A DNA stretch of 5,011 nt from Thermoplasmata archaeon. Its GTDB lineage: Archaea; Thermoplasmatota; E2; DHVEG-1. Below the pieces are notes generated by a model. The model was not told the origin of the DNA. It worked only from the letters and a program-made list of their open reading frames with translations, and did not search any database. The position numbers and the translations under genes are program-made. Numbering within the stretch: the first letter of the stretch is position 1; every line of letters starts with the position of its first letter. The stretch is taken from positions 1 through 5,011 of the forward strand of contig JAUWGL010000080.1 in assembly GCA_030606465.1 (NCBI GenBank). Direction: 5' to 3'. Of this stretch, positions 1 through 5,011 are shown one piece after another.

Positions 1-2059
1 CATAAATTGCTTCTCCATTTTTATCTATAATCATATTAATCTTTTTGAAATCATCAAACTCTAAAACACCTGCTGGTTCTCTTGGTATCCCCTCAATAAA
101 TACTTCTGAACCAGGTCTTGCATCACCCGGATCAAGAAGCGATACAACTCCCTTATCATCCTCAGCAGCAAGTAACATACCCTTTGATTCAACACCACGG
201 ATCTTTGCAGGTCTAAGATTAGATACAATAACAATTGATTTACCCTTGATTTCATCTTTTGAATAAAATGTTTTCATACCAGCAACAAGAACTCTTTTTC
301 CCAAGGCTCCTAAATCAACCTGGAGCATATACAGCTTATCACCCTGAGGATGATCTTTTACATCAATTACTTTTGCAACACGTAGGTCAAGCTTTGAAAA
401 TGGCTCTTCTTCTATCATGAACTCCTGCAATGAAAGTTTCTTAAATAATGGTTTTGGTTTTTCCAGTTTAGTTCCAACTTTAAGATCTTCTAAAGCTAAT
501 TCCCATTTTCCATCATGTATGGAATCATCATGTCCAAGAACATTCCATATTTTATCTGAAGAAAACGGTAGATATGAGGCCATAAGCACAGCTAAGGCAT
601 TTACTATTTTCAGACATATATGAAGCACTGTGCCACATTTTTCTTTATCAGTTTTTATAAGGCTCCATGGTTGTTTCTGATCAAAATAATAATTACCAAA
701 CTGAGCTAGATTCATAGCAGCTCTTAAACCCTTCTTGAAATTACATTTTTCAATTGCTGCAGAAACTTCATTAGATACTTCCTCTATTTTCTTAAGTGCT
801 TTTTTATCTAGATCATCAAGTGTTCCCTGCGAAGGTATTTCACCAAAATTTTTCTGTGTAAATGTGGCAACTCTATGAATAAAATTACCATAAGTCCCAA
901 CAAGTTCATCATTGTTTTTTGCTACAAAATCATCCCACATCCAATTTGTGTCCTTGTTCTCTGGCATGTTTATAGAAAGATAATAACGCACTGCATCAAC
1001 ATCGAATTTTTCTAAAATATCGGGCACCCAAATTGCTAACCCTCTGCTTTTAGAAAATTGTTCTCCCTGTAAACGTAAATATTCATTTGCAGGAATATCA
1101 TATGGCAACTCCAATGAATTGTCGTAACCCATAAGCATAGAAGGCCAAATCAGACTATGAAATGGAATGTTATCCTTTGCAAGGAAATAATAATGTTTCG
1201 CATCCTTGTTTTTCCACCATTCCTCCCATTTTGATGGCTCTCCTCTAATTTGTGACCATTCCTTACTAGCAGAGAGATAACCTATTACTGCATCAAACCA
1301 GACATAGATTCGTTTATCTTCAAAACCTTCAACTGGAACCTTTATACCCCAACTTATGTCTCTTGTTATCGCTCTATCTTTCAGTCCATTTTTAAGCCAA
1401 TTATTAGTGAATTTCAGCACACTTGATTTCCAATGTTTTTTGTCCTTCATCCAATCTAGTAATTTCGGTTCAAATTTACTTAATACAAGAAATAAATGAT
1501 CACTTATTTTTATTTCAGGAGTACTACCACAAATTTTGCATTTCACATCTTGCAGTTCCTGCGGATCAAGTATTTTACCACATTCATCACATTGATCACC
1601 TCTTGCTTTTTCGTTACTACAATGTGGGCATTTCCCTTCTATGTATCTATCAGGTAGGAATCGATTACACTTTTTACAATAAAATGATTCAACGCTTTTT
1701 TTAATGACATATTTCTTTTTATAGAGAGTTAAAAAGATATCCTGCACAACTTTTTCATGATTGTCTGTAGTTGTACGTGTAAAAAGATCAAAAGAAATAC
1801 CAAATTGCTTCATGTTTTCTGTATGTTCCTTGTTATATCTATCTACGATGGCCTGTGGTGTTGTTTTTTCGTTTTCTGCGGTGATTGTGATAGGTGTACC
1901 ATGTTCATCACTTCCTGAAACCATTAACACATCGTTACCTTTCATCCTGTTATATCGGGCGAATATGTCTGCTGGTAGATAGCATCCGGCTATGTGTCCA
2001 AGATGAAGTGACCCATTTGCATATGGCCAGGCTACACCGATGTATATCTTTTCTTCCAT
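1..2059 (-). CDS. metG: Methionyl-tRNA synthetase with C-terminal tRNA-binding domain (3' end cut by window)
   Basis: Class I aminoacyl-tRNA synthetase that charges tRNA-Met with methionine in the cytoplasm. The reading frame is open from an ATG at 2059-2057 to the window edge: 686 whole codons, no stop. HIGH motif is HLGH at residues 19-22, preceded by the usual PYANG. The KMSKS motif is QFSKS at 334-338, so its first lysine is Gln. WFDA begins at Trp254, where E. coli MetRS has the active-site Trp253. The connective insert has four CxxC knuckles (128/131, 144/147, 157/160, 174/177), the arrangement expected of a two-zinc MetRS. A helical anticodon-binding region follows (about 385-530), then an EMAPII/Trbp111-like OB fold from about 553 (LDLRVAKV at 557-564). 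The start is supported by the normal distance to HLGH and by AAGGA 7 nt upstream. The N-terminal wording (GVAWPYANGSLHLGH, AGCYLPADIFARY) resembles a MetRS type I recall from Thermoplasmata and also from Chloroflexi; this is from memory. The true C-terminus is probably a few dozen residues beyond the edge. Confidence 0.97.
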   Translation of the reverse strand, partial: MEEKIYIGVAWPYANGSLHLGHIAGCYLPADIFARYNRMKGNDVLMVSGSDEHGTPITITAENEKTTPQAIVDRYNKEHTENMKQFGISFDLFTRTTTDNHEKVVQDIFLTLYKKKYVIKKSVESFYCKKCNRFLPDRYIEGKCPHCSNEKARGDQCDECGKILDPQELQDVKCKICGSTPEIKISDHLFLVLSKFEPKLLDWMKDKKHWKSSVLKFTNNWLKNGLKDRAITRDISWGIKVPVEGFEDKRIYVWFDAVIGYLSASKEWSQIRGEPSKWEEWWKNKDAKHYYFLAKDNIPFHSLIWPSMLMGYDNSLELPYDIPANEYLRLQGEQFSKSRGLAIWVPDILEKFDVDAVRYYLSINMPENKDTNWMWDDFVAKNNDELVGTYGNFIHRVATFTQKNFGEIPSQGTLDDLDKKALKKIEEVSNEVSAAIEKCNFKKGLRAAMNLAQFGNYYFDQKQPWSLIKTDKEKCGTVLHICLKIVNALAVLMASYLPFSSDKIWNVLGHDDSIHDGKWELALEDLKVGTKLEKPKPLFKKLSLQEFMIEEEPFSKLDLRVAKVIDVKDHPQGDKLYMLQVDLGALGKRVLVAGMKTFYSKDEIKGKSIVIVSNLRPAKIRGVESKGMLLAAEDDKGVVSLLDPGDARPGSEVFIEGIPREPAGVLEFDDFKKINMIIDKNGEAIY

Positions 2060-2066
2060 ATGAAAA

Positions 2067-2071
2067 TCCTT
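2067..2071 (-). promoter_or_regulatory. Probable ribosome binding site of metG
   Basis: Read on the minus strand, AAGGA lies 7 nt before the ATG at 2059. It is a modest match to the archaeal Shine-Dalgarno sequence and supports the chosen start. It would fall inside a very short leader if transcription starts near 2070-2072. Confidence 0.45.
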
Positions 2072-2090
2072 ATGCTGAATAATTAGCATA
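2071..2090. promoter_or_regulatory. Dyad at the metG transcription start region, possible operator
   Basis: TATGCTGA - ATAA - TTAGCATA is an inverted repeat with arms of 8 positions (seven Watson-Crick pairs and one G-T) around a 4-base centre. It lies between the candidate TATA box and the ATG, covering the predicted transcription start of metG. That position suits a DNA-bound repressor better than an mRNA hairpin, because most of it would lie upstream of the start site. The bound protein is unknown, and in such AT-rich DNA a chance dyad is possible. Confidence 0.35.
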
Positions 2091-2091
2091 A

Positions 2092-2102
2092 CATTTAAAT
2101 AT
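2092..2102 (-). promoter_or_regulatory. Candidate TATA box of metG
   Basis: On the minus strand the sequence reads ATATTTAAATG. Its centre is about 26-27 nt upstream of roughly 2070, giving a predicted leader of about 11 nt that just includes the AAGGA. The core ATTTAAAT is palindromic, so direction is inferred from metG rather than from the box. No BRE element stands out clearly. Confidence 0.45.
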
Positions 2103-2148
2103 GATGCTAGCCTAATGAATAATTATACAATTTAAAAAAGAGTTGAAG

Positions 2149-2304
2149 TGAGAAATAGCACTATTATGGTGCATTAGTCATTTAAGATTAATTCATGATT
2201 AACCGCATAATTCAATAATAAAATATCGAGTACATAAGCAATTAAGTGGAAGTTTACCACCTATTATTTGCTAAATAGAGGGCGGATAAGGGTGCTATTT
2301 TTCA
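2149..2304. ncRNA. Candidate structured RNA or structured leader closed by a 13-bp stem
   Basis: Bases 2149-2161 (TGAGAAATAGCAC) pair with 2292-2304 (GTGCTATTTTTCA) as 13 consecutive pairs, one of them G-U, closing about 130 nt. Inside are smaller hairpins: 2158-2172 (GCAC/GTGC, competing with the closing stem), 2246-2260 (GTGG/CCAC, 7-nt loop) and 2261-2278 (CTATT/AATAG). On the plus strand, an A/T box at 2121-2139 is placed to start RNA near 2150-2160, and T5 (2298-2302) lies in the 3' arm. On the minus strand, T6 follows at 2139-2134. The strand is therefore unresolved. It does not look like tRNA, 5S rRNA, SRP RNA or RNase P RNA, and no long reading frame covers it. It could also be a leader of dnaG or a chance pairing. 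Confidence 0.25.
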
Positions 2305-2330
2305 AAAAGTAAAAAAGATAAATGAATAAA

Positions 2331-2336
2331 GGTGAT
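2331..2336 (+). promoter_or_regulatory. Shine-Dalgarno site of dnaG
   Basis: GGTGAT sits 5 nt before the ATG at 2342 and is complementary to the AUCACC portion of the archaeal 16S rRNA 3' end. It fixes the dnaG start. A clear TATA box for dnaG is not visible in the expected place; CTAAATAG near 2271-2278 is a weak candidate. Confidence 0.75.
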
Positions 2337-2341
2337 AATTA

Positions 2342-3601
2342 ATGGTAATTGATCCAGCAACAACAAAATATTTGATTAGAGCTAATATTAAAGCAGAGGG
2401 TATCATTGAAAAATCTGACGTTGTAGGTGCAATTTTTGGTCAAACTGAGGGTCTTCTCGGTGATGAACTGGATTTGAGAGAACTACAACGTTCTGCAAGG
2501 GTTGGAAGAATAGAAGTAGAATTAAAATCAAAAGGTGGAAAAAGCGAGGGAACTATAACTCTGCCTACATCGTTAGATAAGGTTGAAACAGTTATCCTTG
2601 CAGCGGCTTTTGAAAGTATTGACCGTGTTGGCCCGTGTAAGGCAACTATTACTGCTGAGGACGTTGAAGATGTACGTGTTGTTCGTAGGAAGAGGGTTAT
2701 AGAACGTGCAAAAGAACTACTTAACAAAATTATGGTAGAAGGTAAAATCGAAGGGGAAAGTATATCTGATAATGTAAGGCAGGCTGTTCAGATAGAGGAG
2801 ATCACTAATTATGGTCCAGATCATTGCCCAGCTGGTCCAAATATTGAAAACAGTGATGCAATGATTATAGTGGAGGGTAGACGTGATGTTCTTAACCTGC
2901 TTAAGTATGGTATTAAAAATGCTATAGCAGTTGGTGGTACAAACATACCAAATACGGTTATTGAGTTGACTAGGGAGCGAGTTACAACTGCTTTTGTCGA
3001 TGGTGATCGTGGTGGTGAACTTATTTTGAGAGAGCTTTTGCAAATTGCTGATGTTGATTTTGTTGCTCGTGCTCCTCAGACACGTGAGGTTGAGGAGATT
3101 CCTCAGAAGCTTATTATGAAGGCTTTGAAAAACAAGATTCCGGCTGAACAATATGCTGAGATGTACGATATAGAAATTGAAAAAAAGGAAACTGAGACTC
3201 TGGATAAAAAACCGGAGCCACCTACAAAAGAAAAAGCTGATGAGCCAAAACCAAGACAAGAAGTTGAGGTTCATGAGAAATCTAATGAGGAGAAAAAAAG
3301 GATTGTCACTGACAAACAGAGAAAGTATGGTAAGATCCTGGATGATATTTCAGGTTCTTTAAAAGCAGTGTTGTTTGATGATAAAGGTAAGGAGCTCAAT
3401 AAAATCCCGGTTAGACAGTTGACTGATATGTTGAAGAAAAAAAGTGATATTTCTACAGTGGTTTTTGATGGTATTATTACTCAGCGTCTTTTGGATATTG
3501 CTAATAATAAAAACATTAAGGAGATCGTTGGTATCAAGATGGGTAATGTTGTTAAAAAACCAGCATCTGTTGAAGTTTTGACTAAGAAAGATTTGCTATG
3601 A
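2342..3601 (+). CDS. dnaG: Archaeal DnaG-type primase / exosome-associated DnaG
   Basis: A complete 419-residue protein of the archaeal DnaG family. In other archaea this protein has primase activity in vitro and also copurifies with the RNA exosome, so its in vivo role may be RNA degradation or polyadenylation as well as priming. The family-defining N-terminal block VVGAIFGQTEGLLGDELDLR is at residues 27-46. A Toprim domain spans about 170-260, with the catalytic Glu178 in VEGRRD and the acidic pair Asp220/Asp222 in FVDGDRGG. Residues about 276-325 form a charged, Lys/Glu/Pro-rich linker that is probably disordered. A conserved C-terminal domain follows (about 326-419); in archaeal DnaG this part is linked to exosome binding. 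It lacks the CHC2 zinc finger and DnaB-binding domain of bacterial DnaG, as is normal for the archaeal form. All key residues are intact and the length is typical. It is divergent from metG, and U-tracts after the stop suggest a single-gene transcript. Confidence 0.97.
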   Translation: MVIDPATTKYLIRANIKAEGIIEKSDVVGAIFGQTEGLLGDELDLRELQRSARVGRIEVELKSKGGKSEGTITLPTSLDKVETVILAAAFESIDRVGPCKATITAEDVEDVRVVRRKRVIERAKELLNKIMVEGKIEGESISDNVRQAVQIEEITNYGPDHCPAGPNIENSDAMIIVEGRRDVLNLLKYGIKNAIAVGGTNIPNTVIELTRERVTTAFVDGDRGGELILRELLQIADVDFVARAPQTREVEEIPQKLIMKALKNKIPAEQYAEMYDIEIEKKETETLDKKPEPPTKEKADEPKPRQEVEVHEKSNEEKKRIVTDKQRKYGKILDDISGSLKAVLFDDKGKELNKIPVRQLTDMLKKKSDISTVVFDGIITQRLLDIANNKNIKEIVGIKMGNVVKKPASVEVLTKKDLL

Positions 3602-3602
3602 T

Positions 3603-3630
3603 CTTTCTATTTTTTTTCTTTACTTTTTTT
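3603..3630 (+). terminator. U-tract terminator after dnaG
   Basis: Immediately after the dnaG TGA come pyrimidine-rich bases with T8 at 3610-3617 and T7 at 3624-3630, with no strong hairpin. Archaeal RNA polymerase terminates at such U-runs without a stem-loop, so this is a likely intrinsic terminator separating dnaG from the next gene. Confidence 0.65.
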
Positions 3631-3690
3631 GATTATATATTTTTTATATGTCATGGTATTTAAATGGTTGACAGAAAAGGATAAAAAGTA

Positions 3691-3700
3691 CATATATTAT
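3691..3700 (+). promoter_or_regulatory. Candidate TATA box of the UPF0058 gene
   Basis: CATATATTAT lies after the dnaG terminator and about 40 nt before the ATG at 3736. It would place the start of transcription near 3720-3725, giving a leader of roughly 11-16 nt. GGTG at 3722-3725 is the only Shine-Dalgarno-like sequence, with a rather long 10-nt spacing. A second AT box at 3657-3664 (TATTTAAA) is farther away. Confidence 0.4.
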
Positions 3701-3735
3701 TTCAAACTGTCAAGTTTTAATGGTGGGCGAGTATA

Positions 3736-4038
3736 ATGCAGAAAGACGAACTTATACAACTTCATACGTTTTTGCTTCAATTGAAAACACATTTGGAGGA
3801 CATAGTTGAAAATAATGGTGGGATAGAGTTTCAGCCTTATACTAAGCTTGATGTTACACCTTACCAGGTTTATAAATCCAAAAGAGAACATAAATTAGCT
3901 GTGTTTACGCTTAGTAAGGGTATTGCTGATCTTTTATCAAATAATAATTGTCCGGGTTTAGAGAAGATATCTGGTAGGTTGAATCAGATGTCTGGACGTT
4001 TTATGACTGATAAAGAAAAAGAGTTAATCCGGGTTTAG
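3736..4038 (+). CDS. UPF0058 family protein, function unknown
   Basis: A complete 100-residue protein that I recognise as UPF0058 (PF01893), a small family of euryarchaea with no established function. The N-terminal helix KDELIQLHTFLLQLKTHLE (residues 3-21) matches the family's usual opening (basic residue, ELI-LH). The second conserved block, VYKSKREHKLAVFTLSKGIADLL, spans about 45-67, and His10, His19 and His52 are possible conserved polar positions. There is no signal peptide or membrane segment, so it is probably cytosolic and largely helical. The ATG was chosen because the family begins directly at this helix. It follows dnaG after 134 bp containing terminators and a candidate promoter, so it is probably transcribed separately. 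Its stop overlaps the 3' end of the opposing acetyltransferase gene by 4 bp. Confidence 0.88.
   Translation: MQKDELIQLHTFLLQLKTHLEDIVENNGGIEFQPYTKLDVTPYQVYKSKREHKLAVFTLSKGIADLLSNNNCPGLEKISGRLNQMSGRFMTDKEKELIRV
4016..4020 (-). terminator. Weak U-tract terminator of the acetyltransferase gene, inside UPF0058
   Basis: On the minus strand CTTTTTCTTT follows the acetyltransferase stop by about 15 nt and lies within the Lys/Glu codons at the end of UPF0058 (residues 93-96). T5 interrupted by C is a weak but possible archaeal termination signal. Confidence 0.3.
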
Positions 4039-4472
4039 ATTGTTTTTTTCATTGTATATGCGTCTTCTCCGTTTTGATAAAATTTTGATAATTTTTCTGT
4101 GATATCAAAACCGTGTTTTTGATAGAATTTTATGGCTTTGTTATTATCGGTTCTTACTTCTAGTTCTATGTTTTTTATATTTTGCAGAGTAGCTTCTTTT
4201 AGGAATTGTTCTAATAATTTCGATCCTATGTTTTGTCTTCTTTGTGATTCTGATATTGAGAGCATTAGTATCCGTGCGTTTTCTGAGCGTATTGGTAATC
4301 CAACGATGAATCCTATTATTTTATGATGTTTTTCTGCTACTATGAATCCTTGTGGGAATGTTTCATAGAAATAGTTGAATAGACTTGGGCTGTAATTTTC
4401 AGTTAATGTTTCTGATGCTAGTTTTATTACTGAGAACATGTCGTTTGGTTGGAATTTTCTTACTTTGATCAC
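4035..4472 (-). CDS. GNAT acetyltransferase, RimI/Ard1-like protein N-terminal acetyltransferase
   Basis: A complete 145-residue single-domain GNAT protein that would transfer acetyl from acetyl-CoA, most likely to protein N-termini. The acetyl-CoA pyrophosphate-binding loop (motif A) is RRQNIGSKLL at 78-87 after strand LMLSI (69-73); RimI proteins usually have R-x-x-G-x-G, and here the first Gly is Asn81. ELEVRTDNNKAIKFYQKHGF (103-122) is the RimI-type motif B with catalytic-region Tyr117. FYQNGEDAYTM (131-141) is the C-terminal RimI/Ard1 signature. The start is GTG at 4472-4470: the fold begins at once (IKVRKFQPND) and an internal Met12 start would cut the first strand. No Shine-Dalgarno precedes it; a TATA element about 28 nt upstream suggests a leaderless mRNA. 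It is divergent from thi4 and overlaps the UPF0058 stop by 4 bp. Exact substrate cannot be read from sequence, so rimI is likely but not assigned as symbol. Confidence 0.9.
   Translation of the reverse strand: MIKVRKFQPNDMFSVIKLASETLTENYSPSLFNYFYETFPQGFIVAEKHHKIIGFIVGLPIRSENARILMLSISESQRRQNIGSKLLEQFLKEATLQNIKNIELEVRTDNNKAIKFYQKHGFDITEKLSKFYQNGEDAYTMKKTI
4043..4049 (+). terminator. U-tract terminator of the UPF0058 gene, inside the opposing gene
   Basis: Seven consecutive T on the plus strand begin 4 nt after the UPF0058 TAG. The same bases encode the last lysines of the minus-strand acetyltransferase (residues 142-144, KKT). A U-run this close to a stop is a plausible archaeal intrinsic terminator. 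Confidence 0.45.
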
Positions 4473-4495
4473 AAAAATGGTATTGGAATGATATT

Positions 4496-4507
4496 GTATA
4501 AATTATA
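4496..4507. promoter_or_regulatory. Shared near-symmetric TATA element between the acetyltransferase gene and thi4
   Basis: GTATAAATTATA reads as a TATA box in both directions (TATAAATTATA plus, TATAATTTATA minus). On the minus strand its centre is about 28-30 nt from the GTG at 4472, predicting a leaderless transcript. On the plus strand it would start RNA near 4525-4530, giving thi4 a leader of about 35 nt that includes a strong ribosome binding site. No other good AT box lies in this 90-bp gap, although the minus-strand start could use a neighbouring AT-rich stretch. Confidence 0.45.
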
Positions 4508-4549
4508 GCGTTATGTTTAATAAGCCTTGGTTAATTCTTAGTCGCTTGC

Positions 4550-4554
4550 GGAGG
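4550..4554 (+). promoter_or_regulatory. Shine-Dalgarno site of thi4
   Basis: GGAGG (within GCGGAGGC) lies 8 nt before the ATG at 4563. It decides between that ATG and the nearer ATG at 4556, which is out of frame and reaches a stop after six codons. Confidence 0.8.
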
Positions 4555-4562
4555 CATGGTTT

Positions 4563-5011
4563 ATGGATATCGATGATGTTGTTGTAACAAGAACTATATT
4601 TGAGAGATTTTCAAGGGAGTTTCAGGGTTGTTTTGATGTTGATATTGCTGTTGCTGGTGGTGGTCCTGCTGGTCTTATTGCTGCAAAATATTTAGCAAAT
4701 GCTGGTAAAAAAGTTGTTTTATTTGAACGAAAACTTTCAGTTGGTGGTGGCATGTGGGGTGGAGGCATGACGTTTCCAGTGATTGTTGTTCAGAAGGAAT
4801 CCAAGTCGCTTCTTGATGAGGCAAATATCAAGATTACTGATGAAGGCGATGGTTATTATAGCGCTGATTCCATTGAGTCGGTTACAAAACTGTGTTCCTC
4901 TGCAATTGATGCAGGTGCCAGGATTTTTAATGCTATATCCGTTGAAGATGTAATTCTAAATAAGAAAAAAGTGAATGGTTTTGTTATTAACTGGAGCGCA
5001 GTTGAAGTTGC
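4563..5011 (+). CDS. thi4: Thi4-family thiazole synthase (COG1635), N-terminal part, cut by window edge
   Basis: The first 149 codons of a flavin/NAD-binding Thi4 homologue. In methanogen archaea the family makes the thiazole phosphate part of thiamine from NAD, glycine and sulfide; older annotations call the same group ribose/ribulose-1,5-bisphosphate synthetase. The dinucleotide-binding Rossmann motif DIAVAGGGPAGLIAA is at residues 27-41, followed by VVLFERK (51-57) with Glu55 at the end of the second strand, which contacts the adenosine ribose. The Gly-rich GGGMWGGGM at 61-69 is a family hallmark. The frame is still open at VNGFVINWSAVEV (137-149). The family is about 255-270 residues, so roughly 55% is present. 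The residue that separates suicide Cys-type from sulfide-using His-type enzymes lies only a few codons beyond the edge. Archaeal context favours the His, catalytic type. The upstream region holds no recognisable TPP riboswitch. Confidence 0.95.
   Translation, partial: MDIDDVVVTRTIFERFSREFQGCFDVDIAVAGGGPAGLIAAKYLANAGKKVVLFERKLSVGGGMWGGGMTFPVIVVQKESKSLLDEANIKITDEGDGYYSADSIESVTKLCSSAIDAGARIFNAISVEDVILNKKKVNGFVINWSAVEV

Noticed and set aside
45..1982. Several short plus-strand frames (for example 45-266, 417-623, 1423-1704, 1761-1982)
   Set aside because: All are antisense to the continuous metG frame, which has every catalytic motif in place.
2060..2341. tRNA, 5S rRNA, C/D-box or H/ACA guide RNA in the metG-dnaG gap
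   Set aside because: No TPsiC-like GGTTCAA arm or acceptor stem is present. ATGATGC at 2101-2107 and CTGA at 2075-2078 are in the wrong order for box C then box D. No ACA-tailed pair of hairpins was seen.
2322..2342. Six-codon upstream frame (MNKGDN) whose TAA overlaps the dnaG ATG
   Set aside because: It has no ribosome binding site of its own and contains the dnaG GGTGAT. An ATG plus a stop in so short and AT-rich a stretch is expected by chance; translational coupling cannot be argued from one sequence.
2717..3274. 185-residue open frame on the minus strand inside dnaG
   Set aside because: It lies entirely antisense to a well-conserved coding sequence, is rich in Asn, Ser, Phe and Leu without any recognisable domain, and has no ribosome binding site. 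It is a shadow of dnaG codons.
4473..4562. TPP riboswitch upstream of thi4
   Set aside because: The gap is only 90 bp, the likely leader about 35 nt, and the conserved CUGAGA and ACC-UGAUC elements of the TPP aptamer are absent.
1..5011. CRISPR array, insertion sequence, toxin-antitoxin pair, defence island or other mobile system
   Set aside because: No spaced direct repeats, terminal inverted repeats, transposase, integrase or defence-type domains are visible. All five genes are conserved archaeal housekeeping families.

Overview
The window looks like part of a low-GC (roughly one third G+C by eye) euryarchaeal chromosome. The evidence for Archaea is the archaeal form of the DnaG primase, a UPF0058 protein (a family known from euryarchaea), a RimI/Ard1-type acetyltransferase, an archaeal-type Thi4 homologue, TATA-box-like promoters and GGAGG/GGTGAT ribosome binding sites. 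An uncultured Thermoplasmata-like or methanogen-related lineage fits best, but the exact lineage cannot be settled from the sequence alone.

Layout. Bases 1-2059 (minus strand) hold most of metG, methionyl-tRNA synthetase with a C-terminal fused tRNA-binding domain; its 3' end runs off the left edge. Bases 2060-2341 are a 282-bp divergent intergenic region. It carries the metG promoter with a dyad at the expected start site, and a 13-bp inverted repeat enclosing about 130 nt that may be a structured RNA or leader. Bases 2342-3601 (plus) are a complete dnaG, followed by U-tract terminators. Bases 3736-4038 (plus) are a complete UPF0058 gene. It converges on, and overlaps by 4 bp, a GTG-started GNAT acetyltransferase gene on the minus strand (4035-4472). 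A 90-bp divergent promoter region with one near-symmetric TATA element separates that gene from thi4 (4563 to the right edge, plus), of which only the first 149 codons are visible.

The genes are housekeeping: translation (metG), information processing or RNA degradation (dnaG), protein N-terminal acetylation (rimI-like), thiazole/thiamine metabolism (thi4) and one conserved archaeal unknown. Their alternating orientations make it likely that each is transcribed on its own rather than as one operon. I see no mobile element, CRISPR array, defence system, tRNA or rRNA. The most interesting unexplained signal is the structured non-coding stretch between metG and dnaG; second is the reciprocal placement of U-tracts inside the overlapping convergent gene ends. 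No new multi-gene system is evident.
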